Origin: an uncultured Anaerolineaceae bacterium
Lineage (GTDB): Bacteria; Chloroflexota; Anaerolineae; Anaerolineales; Anaerolineaceae
Length of the DNA stretch: 5,173 nucleotides
Reading direction: 5' to 3'
NCBI GenBank assembly: GCA_937894825.1
Contig: CALCQT010000391.1
Location: 1-5,173 of the forward strand
Under the pieces are notes generated by a model. It worked only from the letters and a program-made list of their open reading frames with translations. It searched no databases and was not told where the DNA came from. This document shows positions 1 to 4,829 of this stretch, one piece after another. The translations under genes were made by a program, and so were the position numbers. The number at the start of each line of letters is the position of its first letter. Positions within the stretch are counted from its first letter, which is position 1.

Positions 1-86
1 AGGAAAAGTCCTTCCCTTTTTCGTTCATCTCAGTGATATCAAGGTATTCATCCGGGTTGTCCCGTTTACTTAGAAGGACTTTTCCT
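1..86. repeat. 14-bp perfect inverted repeat inside the ATPase gene
   Basis: AGGAAAAGTCCTTC (1-14) and GAAGGACTTTTCCT (73-86) are exact reverse complements, 58 bp apart, both inside the ATPase coding frame. They encode unrelated residues there (GKDFS and GKVLL contexts), so they are not a protein-level repeat. The first arm begins at the window edge and may extend beyond it. Confidence 0.5.
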
Positions 87-295
87 GCCATAATTTTGCC
101 GGGCGATTCTACGATCCGCAGTACCGACTTCATGGTGACAGATTTTCCGCAGCCGGATTCGCCGACAATTCCTACCACTTGTCCTTTGTAAGCGTCAAAA
201 GATACGCCGTCAACCGACTTAACGGTTCCTTCGTCCAGATGAAAATGAACTTTCAAATCCCGTACGGAAAGCAATGGTTTATCAGAAGCAGTCAT
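1..295 (-). CDS. Oligopeptide/oligosaccharide ABC transporter ATP-binding protein, OppD/DppD-like (3' part cut by window edge)
   Basis: This is the cytoplasmic ATPase that would power the importer made with the two permeases upstream. Translating the minus strand from the ATG at 295-293 gives 98 codons, beginning MTASDKPLLSVRDLKVHF, and the frame is still open at the left edge. The Walker A loop GESGCGKS lies at residues 45-52, within the typical OppD/DppD context 'VDGVSFDAYKGQVVGIVGESGCGKS'. About residues 70-96 form the stretch before the Q-loop, ending in KGKDF, which resembles the 'KGKEMR.IRG' segment of this family. The Q-loop, ABC signature, Walker B and the C-terminal oligopeptide-type extension fall outside the window. 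The start is supported by GGAGG 5 nt upstream. That site shares its first G with the TAG stop of the preceding permease, so translational coupling is likely. The assignment to an ABC ATPase is firm. The choice of OppD/DppD over OppF/DppF rests on gene order and sequence style. Confidence 0.93.
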   Translation of the reverse strand, partial: MTASDKPLLSVRDLKVHFHLDEGTVKSVDGVSFDAYKGQVVGIVGESGCGKSVTMKSVLRIVESPGKIMAGKVLLSKRDNPDEYLDITEMNEKGKDFS

Positions 296-300
296 TTTTT

Positions 301-305
301 CCTCC
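301..305 (-). promoter_or_regulatory. Ribosome binding site overlapping a stop codon
   Basis: On the minus strand the sequence reads TAGGAGGAAAAAATG. The TAG stop of the DppC-like permease (307-305) runs into the GGAGG Shine-Dalgarno (305-301) of the ATPase, with a 5-nt A spacer before ATG 295-293. A ribosome finishing the permease is therefore placed directly on the ATPase start. This fixes the ATPase start and implies coupling of the two proteins. Confidence 0.8.
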
Positions 306-1477
306 TATTTACTGTACGGGTCGGCGGCGTCACGCAAACCATCGCCAACAAGGTTGAACATTAATACGGCTATGACAACGACCAGACCGGGGATCATCAG
401 CCAGGGCGCTTTGGCCATCGTCTGGACATTCTGCGCTTCCTGAAGCATCACCCCAAAGCTGATTGCCGGTGGGCGCAGGCCAAGCCCGAGAAAACTCAGC
501 GAGGTCTCGTTGACGATCATCATTGGAATCGAGAGCGTGCCGGTTGCGATAATATGGCTGAAGAAAGTCGGCAGCATGTGTTTGAAAATCACGCGCGCTT
601 TGCTGCAGCCGATCAATTCCGCCGACATGACGAAATCTTCTTCGCGGATTGAAAGGAATTTCCCGCGGACTTCGCGTCCCAGTGTCGTCCAGCCTAACAG
701 CGACAGGATGACTGTGATGGCAAAGAATCTTTGTTCAGAGGTCCAGGTGCGCGGCAAGGCGGCAGTCATTGCCATCCAAATCGGAACATAGGGGACAGAA
801 TTCAGCACTTCAATCAGGCGCTGGATGATCATGTCAGCCGTTCCGCCGAAATAACCGCTGATTCCGCCCAGCACGACCCCGAGAAAAACGCTCAGTATAA
901 CGGAGACCATACCGACTGTCAGTGAAGTACGCGTGGCATACATCAGGCGGGACCATTGATCCCGTCCCATGCGATCTGAACCGAGCAGGAAGACGCGTTC
1001 GGATGAATCTTCGGCGGCAAACAGGTGCCGATCTGTTTCCCAGAACAGGAATTCCCATTTCATCCCTTTTCCAAAAAACTTGACATCGACCGATTCGTCA
1101 GGGACTGTTACCCATTCCATTCCAAGCGTTTTGGGATTCCGCTGACCTTCGACTTTTTCGACCCACAGATCCAGTCTGCCATCTTTGATGAAATGCAGCT
1201 TCTGAATCGGGATATAGGCCTGCCGGGCATTGGTCTGTTCTGACGGCTGATTGGCATAAAAGTCAGGAAACAGAATGATTGTAAGAACAAAGATCAGAAG
1301 AAACAGGCTGATTACCGCCAGTTTGTTTTTCCGGAACCGCCACCAGACCAATTGCCAGTTTGACGCAATCGAAACCTTTTCTTCGCTGGCTGAGGTGAGG
1401 AACACTTCATTGTTTTCCGAATCTTCTATCAGGGTTACCACGGTATTCTGAACTACAGGGGTTGTATTTTCTGTCAT
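305..1477 (-). CDS. ABC transporter permease, DppC/OppC-like, 390 aa
   Basis: This is the second channel-forming inner-membrane subunit of the importer. The chosen ATG at 1477-1475 gives 390 aa beginning MTENTTPVVQ. An upstream in-frame start at 1567 would add 30 residues inside the preceding permease and has no supporting ribosome site. The chosen start has GGAG 7 nt upstream. About 45 polar residues lead into an OppC_N-like segment, WQLVWWRFRKNKLAVISL (41-58), and TM1 (about 52-70). A long external insertion (about 71-163) follows, longer than in textbook DppC. Then comes the hallmark LLGSDRMGRDQWSRLMYATRTSL (164-186) and further membrane spans at about 187-210, 252-268, 305-328 and 360-378. 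The EAA-type ATPase-contact loop lies at about 280-303 (DFVMSAELIGCSKARVIFKHMLP). The C-terminal signatures NETSLSFLGLGLRPP (323-337) and GDGLRDAADPY (378-388) are intact. The gene begins 4 bp after the first permease. Confidence 0.95.
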   Translation of the reverse strand: MTENTTPVVQNTVVTLIEDSENNEVFLTSASEEKVSIASNWQLVWWRFRKNKLAVISLFLLIFVLTIILFPDFYANQPSEQTNARQAYIPIQKLHFIKDGRLDLWVEKVEGQRNPKTLGMEWVTVPDESVDVKFFGKGMKWEFLFWETDRHLFAAEDSSERVFLLGSDRMGRDQWSRLMYATRTSLTVGMVSVILSVFLGVVLGGISGYFGGTADMIIQRLIEVLNSVPYVPIWMAMTAALPRTWTSEQRFFAITVILSLLGWTTLGREVRGKFLSIREEDFVMSAELIGCSKARVIFKHMLPTFFSHIIATGTLSIPMMIVNETSLSFLGLGLRPPAISFGVMLQEAQNVQTMAKAPWLMIPGLVVVIAVLMFNLVGDGLRDAADPYSK

Positions 1478-1481
1478 CGGT

Positions 1482-2465
1482 TCACTCCATCCGAATACGC
1501 GGATCAATCCATGCCAAGAGAAGGTCTGAGATGATTGTTCCGACAATTGCCAACAAACAATAGACAAGAAGAATAGATCCCGATAAATACATATCCTGCA
1601 TGGAAAGGGCTTGTAACAGGAGTGGTCCGATATTCTGTAGATTCATGACGGTTGCGACAACTAACGAACCGGAAAAAAGTTGCGGGATGTAATTGCCGAT
1701 CGTGCTGACCAGTGGGTTCAGCGCCAGGCGGACGGGGGACTTCAAAATCAGTTTCCATTCGGAAAGGCCTTTGGCACGGCCGGTGATCATGTAGGGTTTG
1801 CCTAATTCATCCAACAGGTTGGCGCGCATCACCCGAGTCAGCCGGGCAGATCCACCCAGCGCCAGGACAATTCCCGGCAGCCAGATATGTTTTAGCAGAT
1901 CGACGAATTTTCCCCAGCTCCAGGGGGCCATCTCATATTCAGGAGAAAACAGTCCGACCAGATTCCATCCAAACTTGCTGTAAAAGAACCACATCAACAG
2001 AAGCGCCAGAAAGAAGTTAGGGATTGCGACGCCGATGTAGTTAATTACGGTGAAAAAATAGTCTCCGAATGAATTCTTGTTTACAGCGGTATAAATTCCG
2101 GCAGGAATTGCAATTAACCATGACAGGAAGAATGAAAAAAGGGCCAGAAGGACTGTCAAACCCAGCCGTTCGCCAATTAATTGTTTATTGGGAAGCATAT
2201 ACAAGAGCGAAAGCCCCATGTCTCCATGGAAGAGCTTCTCCATCCAGCGAAGATATTGGACATGCAGCGGTTGGTCTAACCCGTAAGAAACCCGCATTGC
2301 GTCCAATTGTTCCGCGTCCAGTGACGAACCGGAACCGGCGAGAATCGCGGAGTAGGTCGTCATAAAGTCACCCGGAGGCGCCTGAATCAGGATGAATATG
2401 ACGACTGAAAATACCAATAGCAAAATTGGAATTACCAGCAATCGTTTAAGGATGTAGCTTGCCAT
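1482..2465 (-). CDS. ABC transporter permease, DppB/OppB-like, 327 aa
   Basis: This is the first channel-forming subunit. It starts in the classic way, MASYILKRLLVIPILLLVF, with TM1 at about 9-28. External motifs follow (GDF at 32-34, YGLDQPLHVQYLRW at 61-74, GDMGLS at 81-86). Membrane spans lie at about 101-126, 137-160, 196-206, 258-277 and 296-318. The ATPase-contact EAA-like loop is at about 226-250, ITGRAKGLSEWKLILKSP followed by VRLALNP. The protein ends DPRIR-ME, as in many DppB proteins. An in-frame TTG at 2480 would add MRRGK. The ATG at 2465-2463 is preferred because the purine-rich GAGAAGAGG lies 4 nt upstream of it, and the TTG has no such site. The gene is separated from the SBP gene by about 300 bp of highly structured DNA, whereas the next permease follows after 4 bp. 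Length and motifs are normal for the family, with no frameshift or missing motif. Confidence 0.95.
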   Translation of the reverse strand: MASYILKRLLVIPILLLVFSVVIFILIQAPPGDFMTTYSAILAGSGSSLDAEQLDAMRVSYGLDQPLHVQYLRWMEKLFHGDMGLSLLYMLPNKQLIGERLGLTVLLALFSFFLSWLIAIPAGIYTAVNKNSFGDYFFTVINYIGVAIPNFFLALLLMWFFYSKFGWNLVGLFSPEYEMAPWSWGKFVDLLKHIWLPGIVLALGGSARLTRVMRANLLDELGKPYMITGRAKGLSEWKLILKSPVRLALNPLVSTIGNYIPQLFSGSLVVATVMNLQNIGPLLLQALSMQDMYLSGSILLVYCLLAIVGTIISDLLLAWIDPRIRME

Positions 2466-2469
2466 TTTT

Positions 2470-2475
2470 CCTCTT
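2470..2475 (-). promoter_or_regulatory. Ribosome binding site that decides the DppB-like permease start
   Basis: The minus strand reads GAGAAGAGGAAAAATG, giving AAGAGG followed by four A before ATG 2465-2463. This favours the ATG over the in-frame TTG at 2480-2478. The TGA of a 29-codon upstream ORF (2479-2477) lies at the edge of this site. Confidence 0.6.
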
Positions 2476-2476
2476 C

Positions 2477-2566
2477 TCAATATTTAACGACGTTTATCAA
2501 TCGTCGGAAAGATTTGGTTGTTACTGATTTCTTTCCAAAAATCAAATAAATTGCAAAAGAAATCAT
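2477..2566 (-). CDS. Candidate 29-aa small ORF / leader peptide upstream of permease (weak)
   Basis: An ATG at 2566-2564 opens a 29-codon frame closing with TGA at 2479-2477. It reads MISFAIYLIFGKKSVTTKSF, then RRLINVVKY. The N-terminus is hydrophobic (ISFAIYLIF) and the rest is basic. A GGAAGG lies 11 nt upstream, which is too far to be a convincing ribosome site. An in-frame TTG TTG TTG just before the ATG offers alternative starts at a better distance. The TGA falls 11 nt before the permease ATG and touches its ribosome binding site, so translation of this ORF could influence permease translation. The ORF also covers the arms of the inverted repeat at 2517-2573, a layout reminiscent of leader-peptide control. 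I do not recognise the peptide, and an ORF of this length can arise by chance in AT-rich DNA. Confidence 0.2.
   Translation of the reverse strand: MISFAIYLIFGKKSVTTKSFRRLINVVKY
2488..2506 (-). repeat. Small inverted repeat, 5-bp arms
   Basis: CGACG (2488-2492) and CGTCG (2502-2506) form perfect GC-rich arms around a 9-nt AT-rich loop. It lies 23 nt upstream of the permease ATG, in the transcript leader of that gene or inside the 29-codon ORF. Short arms like these are common by chance. It is listed because it adds to the cluster of symmetries in this gap. Confidence 0.3.
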
Positions 2567-2573
2567 CAACAAC
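2517..2573 (-). repeat. Long imperfect inverted repeat (18-bp arms, 2 mismatches) upstream of permease
   Basis: The + strand arm GTTGTTACTGATTTCTTT (2517-2534) is complementary to AAAGAAATCATCAACAAC (2556-2573), apart from two adjacent mismatches, around a 21-nt AT-rich loop. In the minus-strand transcript this could be a long stem ending about 50 nt before the permease start. The 2530-2536 part of the left arm can also pair with GGAAAGA at 2506-2512 (7 bp perfect), which gives mutually exclusive folds. There is no T-run after the stem, so it is not a standard intrinsic terminator. A regulatory role is inferred only from layout. Confidence 0.5.
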
Positions 2574-2603
2574 AAAACCTTCCAAATTTCAGCTATGCTG
2601 CGT

Positions 2604-2628
2604 CAGATCAGCGATTTCGATCGCTCTG
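2604..2628 (-). repeat. Small stem-loop in SBP-permease gap
   Basis: AGCGAT (2610-2615) and ATCGCT (2620-2625) are perfect arms around a 4-nt loop (TTCG on +, CGAA on the transcribed strand). CAG (2604-2606) and CTG (2626-2628) can extend the stem to 9 bp with a 3-nt bulge. It has no T-tract, so it is not a terminator. It may be one of several structural elements shaping the mRNA between the binding-protein and permease genes. Confidence 0.4.
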
Positions 2629-2669
2629 GTTTGAAGCACTGTCGCCGCACGAATTTGTATCGCTGTCTG

Positions 2670-2687
2670 TGAGCAAATATTTGCTCA
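2670..2687. promoter_or_regulatory. 18-bp perfect palindrome, candidate protein-binding site
   Basis: TGAGCAAATATTTGCTCA is identical on both strands over all 18 bp. Because it has no loop it is a poor RNA hairpin and looks more like a site for a dimeric DNA-binding protein. It sits 81 bp past the SBP stop and about 205 bp upstream of the DppB-like permease. LacI-family operators usually have a central CG, and this one has an AT centre, so assigning it to the adjacent LacI gene is uncertain. No convincing promoter was seen directly beside it. What binds it, if anything, cannot be told from sequence. Confidence 0.45.
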
Positions 2688-2715
2688 GGATTCCTGCTTT
2701 TTCCTAATTTTGTGG

Positions 2716-2744
2716 ACCACAGGTGGGAGAACCCCACCTGTGGT
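2716..2744 (-). terminator. Strong stem-loop after SBP gene (3'-stabilising or attenuating hairpin)
   Basis: ACCACAGGTGGG (2716-2727) and CCCACCTGTGGT (2733-2744) form a perfect 12-bp GC-rich stem with a 5-nt loop, beginning 23 nt past the SBP stop codon. On the transcribed minus strand the stem is followed by CCACAAAATT, not a T-run, so it does not look like a complete intrinsic terminator for the operon. On the + strand it is followed by TTTTG, but no + strand gene is seen that would need one. Stem-loops between a binding-protein gene and its permease genes commonly protect the upstream mRNA from 3' decay and cause partial termination, raising binding protein over permease. That role fits here and is an inference. 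Confidence 0.7.
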
Positions 2745-2767
2745 TTTGTAATTCTCAACAGAAAAAA

Positions 2768-4696
2768 TTACTGAGCAAAGTAGAATTGTTCGGCACGGCC
2801 ATTACCCGGCGTGCGCAGCGGCCAGTCGTTTCCAAGCGTATCGGACGCCGGAACGTTTTCGAGGTTCACATTGATCACGGCAACACCCTGGATCAGCGGC
2901 GTCAGACCTGCGATACCGATTTCATAGCAGCCTTCGGACCAGATGCGGAACAGCTCTTTCCCTAATTCAACCTGTTCTTCAGCACTGACATGCTTCGCGG
3001 TGTCAATGATTTCCATAATCCGTTTGAAATCATCATTCGGTTCATAGCCATCTTTGCCATCGGACATGATCCACAAGCGAGCGCCGGTTGCGACAGTGAT
3101 GCCCGGGCTGGTGCGTGGATCAAATTTCGGGGCGCCAGTGAAGGGAAATCCGGTTGTGTCTTCGTTCCAGATTTCGGTCATCAACTCGTTGGAGTCACGT
3201 TTTGCGAAATGGTTGGTCCGTTCGTTTTCGACTACAACGCCTTCAATACCAATACCTTTCCAGTCTTCAGCGATCATCTGAGCGATATCGCCCCAGTTCG
3301 CGAATTGCGGAACATAGGCAATTTCGATCATGACGCGGGTACCATCTGCCATCAGGCGATAACCGGCAGAATCGCGTTCAGTCAAACCGATTTCGTCCAG
3401 CAGCGCATTGGCCTGATCCTGGTCATATTCGGTATAGATATAAGCATATTCGTCACCGGGGTAGTACGGATGGGTGCTTCGTGGGACCGGCTGGCGGGCT
3501 TCGCCGACGCCGAGGAAGGCGCTTTCGATGATTTCTTCACGGTCGATTGCGACGGAAAGCGCAACGCGGAAGTCATGGTTCTGGAAAAGTTCCATGTAAG
3601 CAGGCGCTGCATCATAGTAGTAGTTGATGTTCAGCGCTGCGTCCACACCACCGAAGGTCGGCCACAAGCGGACTTCGTACTTGCCGCTCTTCTCGGCTTC
3701 TTCAACCAGGACCGGGTAGTTCTGCATGATCACATGGCGATCCTGCATGTCGAGCTCACCCTGGATAACTGCCAGATTCAGGGCGTCAGCACTCTGATAG
3801 GTGATGAAGTTGATCTGGTCGATATAAGGAAGCTGCTGGCCTTCGGTATCCACGAGCGGATAATACGGGTTGCGGACCAGTGTGTAGATTGGGTCATTAA
3901 TGGTTGTCACAGACATCCAGGGAGCCATGACGGGGCGGTCCGGATTACGGAAAGGAGCCTGGCGATTTTCAAAAAGTTGTTTCCAGTTTTCGAAGGACTC
4001 TTTTTTCGCCAGTTCATTCAATGCGTCAACATCCGCGTATTTTGCATGGAATTGTTTCAGGTAAGCCGAAGGGAGGAACATCGGGACAAGATTGTCACGG
4101 TTATCCATGGCGGCGACTTCCATTGCAACAGTGTTGATGGGGTCTTTGAAAGTGAAGAGGACGGTATATTCATCCGGCGCGGTCACTTCGACCAATGAAC
4201 CATCGGTGTTATACAACCAGGGCAGTTTCGCGGGGGTGAGTTCCGGATAGGTGTAATAATCCTCAAACCAGAAGATGATGTCAGCTGAGGTAAACGGAGA
4301 ACCGTCCGACCATTTTGCGCCCTTGAGCAGTTCGAATGTCCAAACTTTGTAATCTTCGCTCGGGGTCAGGGATTTCAGCAGATACGGATAGGTGGAAGTT
4401 CCATCCTGCGTGAAGCGGACAAGTGAGTCATAGACCCAGCGAACGTAGCTGTTATGGTCATTCGGTCCGGTGATACCACGGCGAAGCGTTCCGCCATAAA
4501 CACCGACAGAATCCAGCGGGGTCACCACATTGGGTTCTTCCGGCAGGCGTTCTTCAACAGGGGGCAGCTCGCCAGCGGCGACTTTTTCGGCCAGGATGGG
4601 GGCTTCGGAATATTCCGCCGCCGAGACAACACTGGCCAGAGCGATTACCAGGACGAATGCCATCAGTAATCCAAACAAAGTGTTTCTTCGAGTCAT
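2768..4696 (-). CDS. ABC transporter substrate-binding protein, family 5 (Opp/Dpp/Nik type), 642 aa
   Basis: This is the extracytoplasmic receptor that captures the ligand and delivers it to the permease pair. The N-terminus is a Sec signal peptide: MTRR, then a hydrophobic core at about 7-24, and a cleavage site near VSA-A/E (after residue 26 or 27). No lipobox cysteine is present, so the mature protein should be soluble in a periplasm. The mature start EYSEAPILAEKVAAGELPPV and 'VYGGTLRRG' (67-74) mark a subgroup of SBP_bac_5 often found with carbohydrate genes. The family signature region, with SEDYKVWTFELLKGAKWSDG and then SPFTSADIIFWFED, lies at about 113-146. The tail NDWPLRTPGNGRAEQFYF is also typical. 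The length exceeds classic DppA or OppA (about 510-520 aa), as usual in this subgroup. The start is clear: AAGGAGG lies 5 nt upstream of ATG 4696-4694. Ligand unknown; an oligosaccharide is suggested by the LacI neighbour, and a peptide remains possible. Confidence 0.96.
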   Translation of the reverse strand: MTRRNTLFGLLMAFVLVIALASVVSAAEYSEAPILAEKVAAGELPPVEERLPEEPNVVTPLDSVGVYGGTLRRGITGPNDHNSYVRWVYDSLVRFTQDGTSTYPYLLKSLTPSEDYKVWTFELLKGAKWSDGSPFTSADIIFWFEDYYTYPELTPAKLPWLYNTDGSLVEVTAPDEYTVLFTFKDPINTVAMEVAAMDNRDNLVPMFLPSAYLKQFHAKYADVDALNELAKKESFENWKQLFENRQAPFRNPDRPVMAPWMSVTTINDPIYTLVRNPYYPLVDTEGQQLPYIDQINFITYQSADALNLAVIQGELDMQDRHVIMQNYPVLVEEAEKSGKYEVRLWPTFGGVDAALNINYYYDAAPAYMELFQNHDFRVALSVAIDREEIIESAFLGVGEARQPVPRSTHPYYPGDEYAYIYTEYDQDQANALLDEIGLTERDSAGYRLMADGTRVMIEIAYVPQFANWGDIAQMIAEDWKGIGIEGVVVENERTNHFAKRDSNELMTEIWNEDTTGFPFTGAPKFDPRTSPGITVATGARLWIMSDGKDGYEPNDDFKRIMEIIDTAKHVSAEEQVELGKELFRIWSEGCYEIGIAGLTPLIQGVAVINVNLENVPASDTLGNDWPLRTPGNGRAEQFYFAQ

Positions 4697-4701
4697 TTTT
4701 T

Positions 4702-4708
4702 CCTCCTT
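4702..4708 (-). promoter_or_regulatory. Strong ribosome binding site of the SBP gene
   Basis: On the minus strand AAGGAGG is followed by five A and then ATG (4696-4694). This is a near-perfect Shine-Dalgarno, in line with the high expression usually needed for a binding protein. It also shows the host uses canonical anti-SD pairing. Confidence 0.85.
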
Positions 4709-4721
4709 AAAAAATTAGGAA

Positions 4722-4751
4722 ATTATTGTTTGAAGTCCGATAATCCTTCAA
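4722..4751 (-). promoter_or_regulatory. Candidate sigma-70-type promoter for the transporter operon
   Basis: Read on the minus strand, TTGAAG (4751-4746; 4 of 6 to TTGACA) and AATAAT (4727-4722; 5 of 6 to TATAAT) are separated by 18 bp. This would place the transcript start roughly 20 nt before the SBP ATG. A second possibility is TTGTCT (4768-4763) with GATTAT (4745-4740), spacing 17. Both are modest matches in AT-rich DNA. The first is favoured because the dyad at 4727-4754 overlaps its -35 and spacer, as an operator would. Confidence 0.3.
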
Positions 4752-4754
4752 ACA
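4727..4754. promoter_or_regulatory. 9-bp dyad (TGTTTGAAG-N10-CTTCAAACA), candidate operator
   Basis: TGTTTGAAG (4727-4735) and CTTCAAACA (4746-4754) are perfect inverted arms around a 10-bp spacer, with arm centres 19 bp apart, about two helical turns. It lies 31-58 bp upstream of the SBP start and overlaps the candidate promoter, which suits repression or activation of the importer. LacI-family sites are usually compact palindromes with a central CG, so this spaced dyad is not typical for the adjacent repressor. As RNA it would be a 9-bp hairpin without an immediate U-run, hence a poor terminator. The half-site GTTTGAAG recurs once at 2629-2636, in the other wide gap. Confidence 0.45.
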
Positions 4755-4760
4755 TCTTTT

Positions 4761-4791
4761 AAAGACAAGATCGCGACCGATCCGTGTCTCT
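4761..4791 (-). terminator. Possible weak terminator or stem-loop after lacI-type gene
   Basis: On the minus strand AGACA-cg-GATCG-gtcg-CGATC-t-TGTCT (4789-4763) folds into 5 + 5 bp with a small asymmetric internal loop. One G-U and one A-U pair can extend it into the following TT. It starts about 39 nt past the repressor stop codon and is followed only by TTAAAA, a weak T-tract. It could partly separate the repressor transcript from the SBP transcript. Without a proper T-run this is only a candidate. Confidence 0.35.
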
Positions 4792-4829
4792 CCTCACAAT
4801 TTTTTTTACCCTGCGCGGAATTTGAATCT

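Noticed and set aside
1478..1567. Thirty extra N-terminal residues on the DppC-like permease from an upstream start at 1567.
   Set aside because: It would overlap most of the last 30 codons of the DppB-like permease and lacks a ribosome site. The ATG at 1477 has GGAG at good distance and a normal family N-terminus.
2716..2744. Reading the 12-bp stem-loop plus TTTTG as an intrinsic terminator for a + strand gene.
   Set aside because: No credible + strand coding region ends there. The stem is better placed as a feature of the minus-strand operon transcript, immediately after the SBP stop.
2723..2965. An 80-codon + strand frame crossing the SBP 3' end.
   Set aside because: It runs through the stem-loop and antisense to the conserved SBP C-terminus, with no domain or supporting ribosome site.
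2990..4198. A 402-codon open frame on the + strand, opposite the SBP gene.
   Set aside because: It lies entirely antisense to a clear SBP_bac_5 gene, has no recognisable domain, and its composition is that of a reverse-complement shadow. The long frame follows from the codon bias of the real gene.
4793..4801. AATTGTGAG on the minus strand, identical to one half of the E. coli lac operator, between lacI and SBP.
   Set aside because: No inverted partner lies beside it, so it is not a dyad. A single 9-bp match to an operator from a distant organism carries little weight.
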